Source: Rhineura floridana (taxonomy: Eukaryota > Chordata > Lepidosauria > Squamata > Rhineuridae). From it: 64,000 bases of DNA. Both the position numbers and the translations under genes were made by a program. Within the stretch, counting starts at the first letter, position 1. Each line of letters opens with the position of its first letter. Of the stretch, positions 52,577 through 63,705 are shown in pieces. The notes under the pieces were generated by a model. It was not told where the DNA came from. It saw nothing but the letters and a program-made list of their open reading frames with translations, and did no database searches. Location: the NCBI RefSeq assembly GCF_030035675.1, contig NC_084495.1, positions 12,369,001 to 12,433,000 of the forward strand, read 5' to 3'.

Positions 52577-53702
52577 GATCATAAGAACATAAGAACATAA
52601 GAAGAGCCTGCTGGATCAGGCCAGTGGCCCATCTAGTCCAGCATCCTGTTCTCACAGTGGCCAACCAGGTGCCTGGGGGAAGCCAGCAAGCAGGACCCGA
52701 GTGCAAGAACACTCTCCCCTCCTGAGGCTTCCGGCAACTGGTTTTCAGAAGCATGCTGCCTCTGACTAGGGTGGCACAGCACAGCCATCACGGCTAGTAG
52801 CCACTGATAGCCCTGTCCTCCATGAATTTGTCTAATCTTCTTTTAAAGCCGTCCAAGCTGGTGGCCATTACTGCATCTTGTGGGAGCAAATTCCATAGTT
52901 TAACTATGCGCTGAGTAAAGAAGTACTTCCTTTTGTCTGTCCTGAATCTTCCAACATTCAGCTTCTTTGAATGTCCACGAGTTCTAGTATTATGAGAGAG
53001 GGAGAAGAACTTTTCTCTATCCACTTTCTCAATGCCATGCATAATTTTATACACTTCTATCATGTCTCCTCTGACCCGCCTTTTCTCTAAACTAAAAAGC
53101 CCCAAATGCTGCAACCTTTCCTGATAAGGGAGTCGCTCCATCCCCTTGATCATTCTGGTTGCCCTCTTCTGAACCTTTTCCAACTCTAGAATATCCTTTT
53201 TGAGAGGAGGCGACCAGAACTGTACACAGTATTCCAAATGCGGCCGCACCATAGATTTATACAACGGCATTATGATATCGGCTGTTTTATTTTCAATACC
53301 TTTCCTAATTATCGCTAGCATGGAATTTGCCTTTTTCACAGCTGCCGCACACTGGGTCGACATTTTCATTGTGCTGTCCACTACAACCCCGAGGTCTCTC
53401 TCCTGGTCGGTCACCGCCAGTTCAGACCCCATGAACGTATATGTGAAATTAAGATTGTTTGCTCCAATATGCATAATTTTACACTTGTTTATATTGAATT
53501 GCATTTGCCATTTTTCCACCCATTCACTCCGTTTGGAGAGGTCTTTTTGGAGCTCTTCGCAATCCCTTTTTGTTTTAACAACCCTGAACAATTTAGTGTC
53601 GTCAGCAAACTTGGCCACTTCACTGCTCACTCCTAATTCTGGGTCATTAATGAACAAGTTGAAAAGTACAGGTCCCATCCCCATGCACGCCCTCTCCCTT
53701 TA
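52577..53702 (-). mobile_element. CR1 LINE, 3' portion with open reverse-transcriptase end
   Basis: A continuous 296-codon minus-strand frame (52794-53684) holds GPVLFNLFINDPELG, the catalytic KFADDTKLF box, QFNINKCKIMHIG, PLYKSMVRPHLEYCVQFWSP, LFSLEKRRVRGDMIEVYKIM and LWNLLPQDAV. This matches CR1 polymerases. The 3' UTR ends in tandem CATAAGAA units (52577-52602). It is 5'-truncated, but the coding part is undamaged, so it is younger than the other LINE copies here. Confidence 0.94.
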
Positions 53703-54300
53703 GCATCCGACTTTTGAAATTCTTTTAGTTGTATAGACATGGGTGTGGGGGGAAATGCTGCTGCTATCTGTGCCTATGCCAGAATACCAGTACAATTTTC
53801 ATCAGGCAATCCCCCCCCCGTACACCTTAAGGGTGGGGAATGCACTGCTTTTTGGATGCCTATCATGTGAGCAGCTGCCGCTAGCGAAAAACTCCTACGA
53901 TTTCCCAGGTTCCCAGGCTTGCAAATGGATTATTTCTGGTATTATTTATCACAAAAATTAGCGCTAAACTTGCACTATATTCCACAAGATTTTCAGAACT
54001 AGCTTGTATGTCATGTGAAAGATCAAATATAATGTGCAAATTACCAGGTCAGAATACTCATCAGAATAATGGAATAAAGTGCAGTGTGAAAGCAGTCCTA
54101 GCTTCCCATTTTTGAAAGTAACACCCCCACACACGCAACCACAGTCATTTAATATACCCAGCCCTGACGTATATTGTCACCTAAAGTGAGTGGTGAGCAA
54201 ACTGAAACCATTGTATGTGGTAAAATTCTAAGCAGAAGACTGTGATCGTGATTCTACCAGCATGAAGCTTTCTAAAATGTTCTCAGAGTAGAACTCAGAG
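53703..54300. other. unassigned intronic sequence
   Basis: No feature recognised. Confidence 0.4.
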
Positions 54301-54309
54301 CAATGCAGG

Positions 54310-55545
54310 AAAATAGTGCATGATGTGGAGAAAGATCGAGAAGTTTCTCTCATACAATACAAGAATTGGGGACTATCTAATCAAGCTGAATATTGGAACA
54401 TTCAGTACAGTACAAAAGGAGGTACTTCTTCATGCAACGCATAGTTATAATATGGAATTTGCTGCCTCAGGATGTCGTGATAGCCACTGTGAGGACCCTT
54501 CCTGTCAGGATCCCACCTCAGGCGCCACCTGCTAGTATCCCGCCTGTGGTCACCGCCTTGTCACGGTTCCACCTCAGGGTCCTGGTCTTTAAACAGTTCT
54601 CTCACCAGCTCTAGCACAGATCTCTCAAGATCCCACTGCTAGACAGCACCACCAGACACTCCCTGTAAAACAATATTGCCTTGAGACTGTGCCTTAGTCT
54701 CCTCCTGGCTTCTTGCTACTTTGTGTCTGGGTGCACTTACAGGCCACAACCCCCCTGTATCTTTGTGCCTATAAAGAATACAGCCCTGGGTTGCTCTGGA
54801 CACCTGATGTTACACTATCTCTTCACCGCACCATTGATACTGTTTCCCAACCTTGGTATATGCCCTGCTCACCCTTCTGGTCTGTGAAACCCAGCCAAGG
54901 ATCAGGCGTTTTGGTAAACCAAGAGCTATTTATTTATGTACACACGGAATAACAAGATTACTTAAAGGTTTAGTCAACAAGCATGTGGTTTCATAAGATG
55001 CATTACTCTTTATGTTTCTAGTCATCAATAACCTGCCTTACTACCCGCCTAATTCAATCCACCCTCCAAAACCCAGAACCAGCCAACGAACTCCTAAACC
55101 CACCAACTAAAACCAACCAACTCTCAACTGTCATCCTCTCTTTTATACCTTCAGACTCTCAAGCGCTCAGCCAATCATACAACACGTATCACTCACTCGC
55201 TCAGTCCACTTACCTCATTTACTCTAATAAACCCACACTTACCATATTTACAGTATTATAAATACAGGGGCATCACAGCCACCAACTTGCACAGCGTTAA
55301 GGGGGAATTAGACAAACTCATGAAGGATAAGTCTGTTGATGGCTACCAGCCATGATGGCTATGGGCCACCTTCACTGTAAACCTCTGAATCCCAGTTGCT
55401 GGAAACCACAGGAGGGGAGGGTGCTCTAGCCCTCAGGTCCTGCTTGCGAGCCTCCCACGGGCATCTGGCCAGCCACTGTGAGCACAGGATGTAGAACTAG
55501 ACTAGGCCACTGGCCTGATCCAGCAAGCTGTTCTTGCGTATTTCT
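54310..55545 (+). mobile_element. CR1 LINE 3' end split by a solo LTR
   Basis: The left part (54310-54487) encodes the CR1 C-terminus with IIWNLLPQDVVIA in one frame. After the insertion, CACCAACTTGCACAGCGTTA and the family 3' UTR continue (55283-55545), matching the complement of 52577-52880. The element is continuous once the LTR and one duplication copy are set aside. Confidence 0.9.
54488..55277 (-). mobile_element. solo LTR of an LTR retroelement (fossil)
   Basis: The 790-bp unit starts TGTGAGGACC and ends GGCATCACA (TG...CA ends, TGTGA/TCACA inverted). A perfect 5-bp duplication GCCAC flanks it (54483-54487 and 55278-55282). On the minus strand a TATAAAAG box (near 55146) precedes an AATAAA signal (near 54928), which sets the orientation. 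It probably formed by recombination between the two LTRs of a full element. Retrovirus versus Ty3-like origin cannot be decided. Confidence 0.88.
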
Positions 55546-56030
55546 TTTGGCCCAGCTTGGTGATAATACTTTGGTTTTGATTGTCAATTTAAAGAGCAAA
55601 CATGAGGGGAGGGGAGAAGAGGGGGAGCCCAGTGTCAGCTCCAGGTTTTGTGGGGTCCTTTGGGCAAGGTGCACTTTTTGGGCCCTCTCCCTGAATGAAC
55701 CCACTTCCTATCACTGCAATCCTTTCACTTGCCCAAACTGTATAACCACTTGCATGATCAGAAAGTACAAAGCGAAGAGGCAGTGATGGCAAAGGGGAAG
55801 AGAACAGAGCTTCCCCCCCCTGAGATTGGAGCCCTCTCCTGGATGGGTTTTGGACCTCAACAGGTACCCAATGATGCCTGCCTCTGATGCCAGCTCTGTA
55901 AAGGCCCTCAATCCATATATCTTCAATATTAAGATTTTAATTAGGTTTTTATCATATCCAGGGTCTAGAAGTCTTGGACCCTGTTCCCTGCCGCTGTAGA
56001 CATCAGCACTGTCAGCTGTAATGATGTTGA
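55546..56030. other. unassigned intronic sequence
   Basis: No feature recognised. Confidence 0.4.
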
Positions 56031-56034
56031 CCAT

Positions 56035-56360
56035 CTGCACTATACATTTAAAGCACTATTATACCACTTTACCTGTCATGGGTTCCCCCAAAGAATCCCA
56101 GGAACTGTAGTTTGTTAAGGATGCTGAGAGTTGTTAGGAGTCCTCTGTTCCTCTCACAGAGCTATAGTTCCCAGATTGGTTTAACATTCAGTCCCTCTTC
56201 CCAGGGAACTCTGAGAATTATAGCTCTGTGAGGGAACAGGGGTCTCCGAACAACTGTTAGCAGCCATAACAAACTACAGTTCTCAGGATTCTTTGGGGAA
56301 AACCGTGACTGTTTAAAGTGGTGTCATACTGCTTTAAATATATGATGCAGATGGGGCCTT
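56035..56360. mobile_element. foldback element (CCATCTGCAC subfamily), near complete
   Basis: ACCATCTGCACTATACATTT and AAATATATGATGCAGATGGG are the ends. The arms TCTCACAGAGCTATAGTTCC / TTATAGCTCTGTGAGGGA and GAACTGTAGTTTGTTAAGG / ATAACAAACTACAGTTCTC make an almost complete palindrome of about 325 bp. Confidence 0.85.
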
Positions 56361-56626
56361 ACTCAGAGAAAGAATAGTGGACTGTGCCCCACCCCTGTCC
56401 TGACATGACCAGCACTGTCAGAGCTATCATTATTGATATATGCACTACAAGCGAGCCTCTCTGATGCTTGATTCCCTCCTTCTATTGCAGTCCATATGTT
56501 GCTTTTTTAGAAAAATCCTTGTGCAAACGCTTGTTTCTCTGCATGGATCCCTGTTGCCACATCAGGGCTAAATAATAATAGGAAAAAAATTACTGCATAC
56601 AGTCAGGCTGTTGATCAGTGTTCAGT

Positions 56627-57045
56627 AGGGATGGAAGGATTTGTGAGTTTGGTTCTCTCAGTTTCTCATTTTTCTTAAATTTGGTTCTCTGCATTTCTGC
56701 AGCAATGTGCAATTTTAAAAAAAATTATCACGAAAACTCTCCAGCATTTTAGTACAAATTTCTCCTACTAAACACATTTTTGTAAGCAGTTTTAATTGAT
56801 GTACACATTTTTGCAAGCAATTTCTCCTAATGTAATGCCATTTTGTATGTTATTTTCACTAATGTATTCATTTTTATGAACATGTTCCTTTAACATGTGC
56901 ATTTTTGCAAACATTGCTTAGTTGGAGAACTGCTTCACAAAATTTGGATAAGTGTGAATTTTGAAGGGTGGCTGTGTTTCGGTTCACATGTTTCGGAACA
57001 AATTTAGTTTTAAATGCAAACTGAATCAAATTTCTCACTCCTCCT
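56627..57045 (+). repeat. AT-rich ~430-bp repeat (TTAGGGATG family)
   Basis: It starts GTAGGGATGGAAGGATTTG with all internal landmarks. The right end (CTCACTCCTCCTGAG) is eroded. Confidence 0.8.
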
Positions 57046-57850
57046 GAGCATTCACACTCCCAAGAACAGCTCAGCCTTTGCTCAGTTTTTTCTCAGACTG
57101 AGGAGCTAGAATCAGCTGAGATATTTGCATTCACATTTACTGAAAAGAGAACCAAACTGAGTTGTGCCTTGTTTTCTTATTCTGAATCTTTCGCTACCAT
57201 CATCTCCAAAGCAATTCCTTTTTGGTGATGAGAAACCTTCCCTGCATCACTCAACCGACTTCAAGTTCGTCCCCAAATCTGTATGCTTTTAAAAAAACAT
57301 TTTTTAATGCAGCTGGTCATTTTGTTTTCCAACCACAGGTGTTGAAAACTGCAGCTTGTTTCCTTTTAATGGTTGTGGTTGCTTGCACACAACAAGTATC
57401 TTCTTGTGGGTTTGGTGTGGTGTTGTGTTTCAATGTGGTATTGCCAACATGCACCATTGGCATTTGCTTAACAAAAGGAAAAAAAAGAAAAACCAAGCTG
57501 CATAACAAGAAAGCACGTATGCATGTAAAAATAAAATTAGGAGAGCGTCATTGTTCACATCTAAATTCATATCCAGCGTAGGATGCTATGTGTTTTGTTT
57601 TTTAAACCCCACAAAATAATTACTGGAGCATTGGGTGATAGCCAGCTGAGTCATACTTATAACAGACCCATTGGGTATATTCTGAGTATGACTAATATTG
57701 GATATTAGCCATTGTTTCTCTCCTCCGCCACCCTCCATCCCTTTTGATAATATCCAGAAACAGAGATTCTTGGATGGAAAATCCAATAACAGAAATAACC
57801 ATTCATGGCCAAAGTGATGTCTATTGTCAAATTAGCTTAAAACCTGAGAG
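57046..57850. other. unassigned intronic sequence
   Basis: A 119-codon plus-strand frame (57222-57581) has no recognisable family. Nothing else is recognised. Confidence 0.4.
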
Positions 57851-57927
57851 TATCACCCCATCTGCACTGTACATTTAAAGCAGTGTTATACCAGTCTTGG
57901 GAGGAAGCCACAACTAAACAGCCAGAG

Positions 57928-58133
57928 CATCATAGAATAGTAGAGTTGGAAGGGGCCTACAAGGCCATTGAGTCCAACCCCCTGCTCAGTGCAGGAATCC
58001 AACTTAGAGCATCCCCAACAGGTGGCTGTCCAGCTGCCTCTTGAAGGCCTCCAGTGTTATAGAGCCCACCACCTCCCTAGGTCATGGGTCCCACTGTCGT
58101 ACCGCTCTAACAGGAGGTTTTTCCTGATGTTCA
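57928..58133 (-). mobile_element. CR1 LINE 3' end, nested
   Basis: ATCATAGAATAGTAGAGTTG is the terminal hallmark. The copy ends at CCTGATGTTCAGCC, where the foldback resumes as ATGACTTCCCCCAAAG. Confidence 0.88.
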
Positions 58134-58171
58134 GCCATGACTTCCCCCAAAGAATCCTGGAAACTGTAGTT

Positions 58172-58348
58172 TGTTTATTTATTTATTTTATTTATTTATT
58201 ACATTTATACCCCGCCTTTCTTTTCATGATAGAAACCCAAGGCGGCTTACATATGGTTCCCAGACGGTCTCCCATCCAGGCACTGACCAGACCTGACCCT
58301 GCTTAGCTTCAGCAGGGAGCTGGCCTCATGTGCCTTCAGACCATAGCC
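58172..58348 (-). mobile_element. 5S-rRNA-derived SINE, nested
   Basis: It has the same structure as 5620-5800. The minus strand gives AGCTAAGCAGGGTCAGGTC and TGGATGGGAGACCGTCTGGG, then CGCCTTGGGTTTCTATCATG and GGCGGGGTATAAATGTAATA with a TAAATAAATA tail. It interrupts the foldback at GTAGTTTGTT / AGGGTGCTGAG. Confidence 0.9.
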
Positions 58349-58644
58349 TGGGAGGGTTGAGGGTGCTGAGAGTTGTTCAGAGATGCCTATTCCCCTCACA
58401 GAGCTACAAATCACCAGACTAATTTAACAAGCAATCCCTCTTCCCAGGGAACTCTGGGAATAGTAGCTCTGTGAGGGAAATGGACGTCTCCTAACAACTC
58501 TCAAACCAAAATTCTCAGGACTCTTTGGAGGAAGCCATGACTGTTTGAAGTGGTATGATTCTGCTTTAAATATATAGTGCAGATGCGGCCTAGGTGGTGG
58601 ATGTCCTCCCTTTTCCTGTTAGTTCTTAATTTTTTATTTCTAGG

Positions 58645-58812
58645 AACATTGGAAAATGCCCTATGACGTTGGGCAGACCTTAGGCCCATCTAGCCCAGTG
58701 TTCTTGATACTGACTGCCAGCTGTTCTCCAGGTTCCAACCTGAAGATGCCTACCTGGGACCTTTTTGCATGAAAAGGATGTGCTCTGCCACTAAGCTGCG
58801 GCTCTTCCCCAA
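58645..58812 (-). mobile_element. tRNA-derived SINE (GGCAGCTTCC family), diverged
   Basis: GCCCATCTAGCCCAGTGTTC, TGACTGCCAGCTGTTCTCC and GCCACTAAGCTGCGGCTC are visible. The B box is eroded. Confidence 0.75.
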
Positions 58813-58814
58813 TG

Positions 58815-59845
58815 TATAGTACTGATCTGGTTAAAATCCAGTCTGATGCAGTATGTTGTGCTAGGTTTGTTTAAACAAATAAGCTGTGATGTCAGATATT
58901 CTGTTTATAGTCATCACTGTGTCCAGAAGGGAACTCTTTGCGATTCTGTAGCAGAGTAATGCAGTCTGTGCTGATGTGGAGAATTGCTGAGGGGGCTGCA
59001 GGAAAGTTTTATCAGAAACAAATCTGAATGAGACAGCAATTTCAAGAGTAAATTATTTGGAAGCACTGACCTTTAGAAGGAGGAGTTTGAGCAAACAAAC
59101 CTCTCCTTTTTCTTAAGCGTCATTTTATCAATTGTTGCAGTGAAAACACTTCCTTGGAAGTCGGCGTTAACAGTTCCAAGAAGTGCTTGTTGACGTGCCT
59201 GCATCCTGAGGCAGGGGCTGTTGGGAGGGTCCAAGCCAGCGGGCCCAGATCACAGTTAGGATTGTGTAGAACACAGTCTAGTCTACCTACAGCAGGCCAG
59301 GGTGCAATAGACATTGTGTTCCCTCATAGCACTCTCCCCCTGTCCCTTTAATCGTGTGTGAGACAGATACTCAAGAAGCAAAGCTCTTTCTCAGATGTAG
59401 AGGTGGGAAGGGAAGCTTTGCCTGTGGGTTTTCTACTTATATAAGGTGTGTGCGCGCGCTACACAATCCCTTCACAAGCTTACATTTTTAAAATAAACAA
59501 CCCTAGATATTACAATATGAAATATTGTGAAGTAAGCTTCCGAATAGCTAGTTTCTTAGCAGGAAGCTATTGCATACCAAAACTCTTCACAGACCTATGC
59601 ATTCCCCCCCCCCTTTTTAAAAAAATTATTAAGCTTCGATTCCAAATACTTATATTATTTAAGTAATGAGAGATGGAGAGTTTGTCTTGACTGTTAACAT
59701 TTGCACCAGTTGGTTCTTCGTGGTCGTCGTCCCCCCGCTGTGTAACCCGACACGTTTTTTGAAAGCAACAGGAGGGATTTTTCATGAAGCTGAATGTTTC
59801 TTTTCTGTATGATTGTGTGAATTAGTGTTCTCTTGGGAAGCGTAC
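58815..59845. other. unassigned intronic sequence
   Basis: About 1 kb with no recognised repeat or exon. Confidence 0.4.
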
Positions 59846-59849
59846 TTGG

Positions 59850-60145
59850 GCCCCATCTGCATTATACATTTAAAGTAGCATTATACCACTTTAAACAGTC
59901 ATGCCTTCCCCCAAAGAATTCTGGGAACTGTTATGTGTTAAGGGCGCTGAAAGGAGGCCTCTGTTACTCTCACAGAGCTACAGTTCCCAGAGTGGTTTAA
60001 CAATCAACCCCTCTTCTCTGAAAATTGTAGCTCTGTGAGACGACTAGGGGTCTCCTAACAACTTTCAGCATCCTTAACAAACTACGATTCCTAGGATTCT
60101 TTGGGGGAAGCCATGACTGCTTAAAGTGGTAGAATAGATAGGACC
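59850..60145. mobile_element. foldback element (CCATCTGCAC subfamily)
   Basis: GGGCCCCATCTGCATTATAC starts the left arm. The right arm is TAACAAACTACGATTCCTAG and GACTGCTTAAAGTGGTAGAA, with a decayed end GGACCC. Confidence 0.8.
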
Positions 60146-60217
60146 CTAGTGTGAGTAAGCAGAAATAAAGCAACATTTATTTTCTTTATATCACATATGA
60201 TGCTTAAGGCTCTAAAC

Positions 60218-60356
60218 CAGGAATGGGGAACCTGTGGCCCTCCAGATGTTGTTGGGCTCTTAACTCCCATCAGCCCCAGCCAGCATGGTAAACGGCTAAG
60301 GCTGATGGGAGTTGTAGTCCAACCAGATCTGGAGGGCCAATGGTTCGCTATCCCTG
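60218..60356. mobile_element. hAT-type foldback MITE (CAGGGATGGGGAACC family), complete
   Basis: The 139-bp element starts CAGGAATGGGGAACCTG and ends GGTTCGCTATCCCTG. A perfect 8-bp duplication CTCTAAAC flanks it (60210-60217 and 60357-60364). Confidence 0.92.
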
Positions 60357-60374
60357 CTCTAAACAGTTAACTAT

Positions 60375-61530
60375 GGGCTCATCCAGACGACTGCAAAATG
60401 TGTGACATGCCCGCTATGTGTGTTCATTATTTTTCGATCATCCAAATGACGTCTTGTGCTGTTATGCATTTTCACAGGTTAAATCCGCTCGTTGCAATAC
60501 CGGCAAAAATGCGATTTGCTGTTTAAAATCGGGAATCATCCGCTGTGCCTTCAGGAGTTAGGATGCAATACCGCAGACTTTACAGCTGATGGGCAGTTCT
60601 TGGGCATTTCCCCTTGCCCCTTCTCGTCATTCCAGCCAATCACGTATCTGCACTTTTGCGCATGTGCGAGAATAAGCCCGGGGAAATTGAACCAATCATC
60701 GCAATGGTGGGGTGTTGGGGGTGTGTCTGCAACTACTGCACAGATGCATTTTATTTTTTGCCAGCCTGCAAACTGGGCGGCCGCTCTGGGTGAGATCTGC
60801 AGTGCACGGCAAGCGAGAAAGGAGGGGGGGGAGGTCGGTTTCAGCCTGCCTCCGAAAGCTTTGTCAATTTCATTCTGCTTGCTGGGGTTTTGCTTCAAAT
60901 CAGAAAAGCATTCATTAGTTTAAGTGTAATATCACAAATCCAAGAGAAAAGGCTTCTGGTCCGTTTCAAGCCTGCTGGGAAAGCTTTGTCAATTTCATTC
61001 TCAGTGGGAAGGAAAGGGAGAAGGAGGGGTGTGTGACACATTTCTTGCTTTTGTGGAGAAATAAGTGCATTGCCAGCGTGTGTATCTCCTTAAATATCAA
61101 TAAAGGCAGAAAAGCATACCTTCGTTTAAGTGTAATATCGCAAATGCAAACAAGAAAAGGGCTTCTGGTGGTTTCAAGCTTGCTCCGAAAGCTTTGTCAA
61201 TTTCATTCTCCTGGGAAGGCAGGCGTGAAACCGACCAGCAGCCTTTCCTTCCCAGGCAACACCTCCTTTACAGCCGTATTGTGCTTCGTTGCAAAGGGGG
61301 AGAGGAGCATATGTAATTTTTTTGCTGACCAATTGGTTGATAGGGGGAGGTTTTAGAGGCGGAGCTTAGAAAAAGCGAAAAGAATGTAGGAGTCTTACCG
61401 CTGTGTGTGCGTGTGCAAAAAACCTTTTTTTTTAATTGGGAAAGAGCGAACTAAAAGGCGAAGTGAGGACTATCAGATGACAAACCAAATATGGAAACCG
61501 TGGATTATCCCGCTCCGTTTGGATAAGCCC
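60375..61530 (+). mobile_element. 1.16-kb nonautonomous DNA transposon with 3-bp duplication (copy 2)
   Basis: It has the same ends and body as 37146-38428 and is flanked by TAT on both sides (60372-60374 and 61531-61533). It lacks part of the internal tandem array and has an extra GGCCGCTCTGGG near 60777. The two copies are in the same orientation and about 22 kb apart. Confidence 0.88.
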
Positions 61531-61533
61531 TAT

Positions 61534-62270
61534 ATCTGCAGAACAGCTTTAAACCTATCAGAAATGTGTAAGCCTCACTCTCTGTTGAGGGGATGAAAAT
61601 TGTTGCATTATTTCCACAACAGATAGAACATTTAAAGTTGCTAAATGCATAATCCAAAATGCCCCGATTACTGCAAGAGTTTGAAAATGGGACATGTTTA
61701 CTTCCAACAACCAACTCTGCACTGCTCAGTGTTTTAATTTTATTTCATTTAAAATGAAGTATAAACCACTTAATAAAATAATACCTAAGTAGTGTACCTA
61801 GAATAATCCAAAACAATTATCAATCAATATACAAATAAGATCAGCAAAATTTCAAAGCAGGTGTACACAACTTATTTATGTTTCTGGATAGGCTTTCTGA
61901 AAGAAGTTTTTTTGTTTTAGGGATATCTAAAACAGCACAATGAGGATGCCTGCCTAATGTCAGTAGGCAGGAAGTTCCAGAAGTCAGGGTCTGCCACGCT
62001 CCTTGGAGGTGTGGAGCGAACATCGTATGGTCCTTGCAAACATCGTATGGTCCTTGCAAGAGGTTCTGCAGTTAAGTAGGCATATAGGGAACAATGCAAT
62101 CCCTCAAGCACACTGGTTAAGAGCTTTACATATTAATACAAAGATCCTGAACTTGGCTAAACAGCAAATCGACATCCACTGCAGATCTTTGAGCAGAGGT
62201 ATAATAGGCTGGCAGGATCTCACTCCTATAGCAATCAGGCGTCCGCATTCTTCATCAGCGACCGCAAGGA
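61534..62270. other. unassigned intronic sequence
   Basis: It contains a short tandem duplication of ACATCGTATGGTCCTTGCAA (62020-62059). The block at 61900-62275 (CAGGAAGTTCCAGAAGTCAG, TTAAGAGCTTTACATATTAA) looks like an old repeat 3' region. No exon recognised. Confidence 0.45.
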
Positions 62271-62281
62271 TCTAGCAGAGC

Positions 62282-62705
62282 TATGAATGGAAAGATCTGT
62301 CCATTTCGGTTCTTTCAGTTTCTCGTTTCTCCAATTTTAAATTCAGTGCTCCACATTTCTCCAGCAATTTGTAATATTTTTCTCTCCAGCATTTTAGTGC
62401 GAATTTTTCTGAATAAACACATTTTTCTAGGCAGTTCTGACAACATATACATTTTTGTAAGCAATTTCTCATCAGAACACAGTTTTAGTGTTAATTTCAC
62501 TGATATATTCATTTTTATGCACTCTTTCCCCAGACATAGGCATTTTTGTAAACATTGTTTGGTTGGTAAACTGCATTGCAAAATTAAATTAAGTGTGATT
62601 TTTGAAGGATGACTGTGTTTCGTTTCTCATATTGTTTTGGAAAGTGCGAATATAATAGATTCAGCTTGAATTGAGAATGGAATCTAATTTCTTGCCTAAC
62701 CCTAA
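62282..62705 (+). repeat. AT-rich ~430-bp repeat (TTAGGGATG family)
   Basis: It runs from ATGAATGGAAAGATCTGTCC to CTTGCCTAACCCTAA. Flanking GCAGAGCT and GCAGAGCC agree at 7 of 8, supporting an 8-bp duplication for this family. Confidence 0.82.
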
Positions 62706-63003
62706 GCAGAGCCTAAGCTAAGCAAAGCATGTGGTGGAATGGGAAGGGTGCAAGAGTTCAGCATCCTTGGTAAAATGTCCTCTAGTCCCTACCCCCTCCC
62801 ATGTCTGGGGTTCTCCAGTGGCCTTATCTAGTGGCAGGTAGTAGGAACTGCAGTGACATCAATCAGTAATGGACAGTTGCCAGTTTAACTTCCCACAATG
62901 CTCTGGAGCATTGATACATCATGGGTGTTGTGGGAAACTTAAATGGCAGCTCCCAGACCCAGGTGCTGATCAAAGTGGTGGTTTTAAAGGGAGGTCCAGG
63001 CAG

Positions 63004-63092
63004 TCATAGAATCATAGAATAGTAGAGTTGGAAGGGTCCTATAAGGCCATCAAGTCCAACCCCCTGCTCAGTGCAGGAATCCAAATCAAAGT
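63004..63092 (-). mobile_element. CR1 LINE 3' terminus, very short
   Basis: TCATAGAATCATAGAATAGT hallmark with about 90 bp of 3' UTR. Confidence 0.85.
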
Positions 63093-63464
63093 GGGCACTC
63101 CTGGAGTGTTGTGGTCTCCTGTGCTGATGCCACTCCTGAAGGATTGTCGCTAGGAGTGTATGGTAATGGAATGAAAACTGTCCATGCATTGTAGTAGTCT
63201 ATATGACAAGCTACTCCACACATTATGGGAGTTCCGCTGAAGTTGTTTCAGTTGTGCTTCTGCATGCTATTTTTACTGTATAAACTAGCCCTAAATCTCC
63301 CCTTTAATTTCCATTCCTTTCTTCAGTGTTGTGACAGCCAGGAACACAAGTCTGGTAATGAGACAAGCCCACAAACTAAGCATTCTGCTGCTGTTATAGA
63401 AACATACAGAATTGCTTCAAATGACTTGAAAAACACTAACACTAATGTGTATGATCCTAGCCAC
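63093..63464. other. unassigned intronic sequence
   Basis: No feature recognised. Confidence 0.4.
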
Positions 63465-63705
63465 ACAGCCAGTGTGGGATAGTCGTTAGAATTTTGGACT
63501 AGGGCCTTGGGAGACCAGGGTTCAAATCCCCACTCAACCATGAAGCTCTCTGGGTGACCGTAGGCCAGCCACTGTCTCTCAAGCCTAGCCTACCTCATAG
63601 GGTTGTTGCAAGGACAAAACGGAGGCAGGGAGAAGCATGTACGCCACCTTGAGCTCCTTGGAGGGAAAAAAAAGGGTGAGACTATAAATGTAATAATGAA
63701 ACACA
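63465..63705 (+). mobile_element. tRNA-derived SINE, alternative tail type, near complete
   Basis: GCCAGTGTGGGATAGTCGTT (A-box region), CAGGGTTCAAATCCCCACTC (B box), GGCCAGCCACTGTCTCTCAA, TCATAGGGTTGTTGCAAGG and GCCACCTTGAGCTCCTTGG appear in order, with an A-rich and TAAATG tail. Confidence 0.9.

Larger units (their letters stand above)
57855..58590. mobile_element. foldback element (CCATCTGCAC subfamily) with two nested insertions
   Basis: The left end is CCATCTGCACTGTACATTT. The right end is AAATATATAGTGCAGATGCG. A CR1 3' end (57928-58133) and a 5S-derived SINE (58172-58348) interrupt the left arm, and the foldback sequence resumes after each. Confidence 0.85.

Noticed and set aside
57222-57581. 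119-codon plus-strand open frame
   Set aside because: No recognisable domain, no repeat of the frame elsewhere, AT-rich context. Possible but unsupported.
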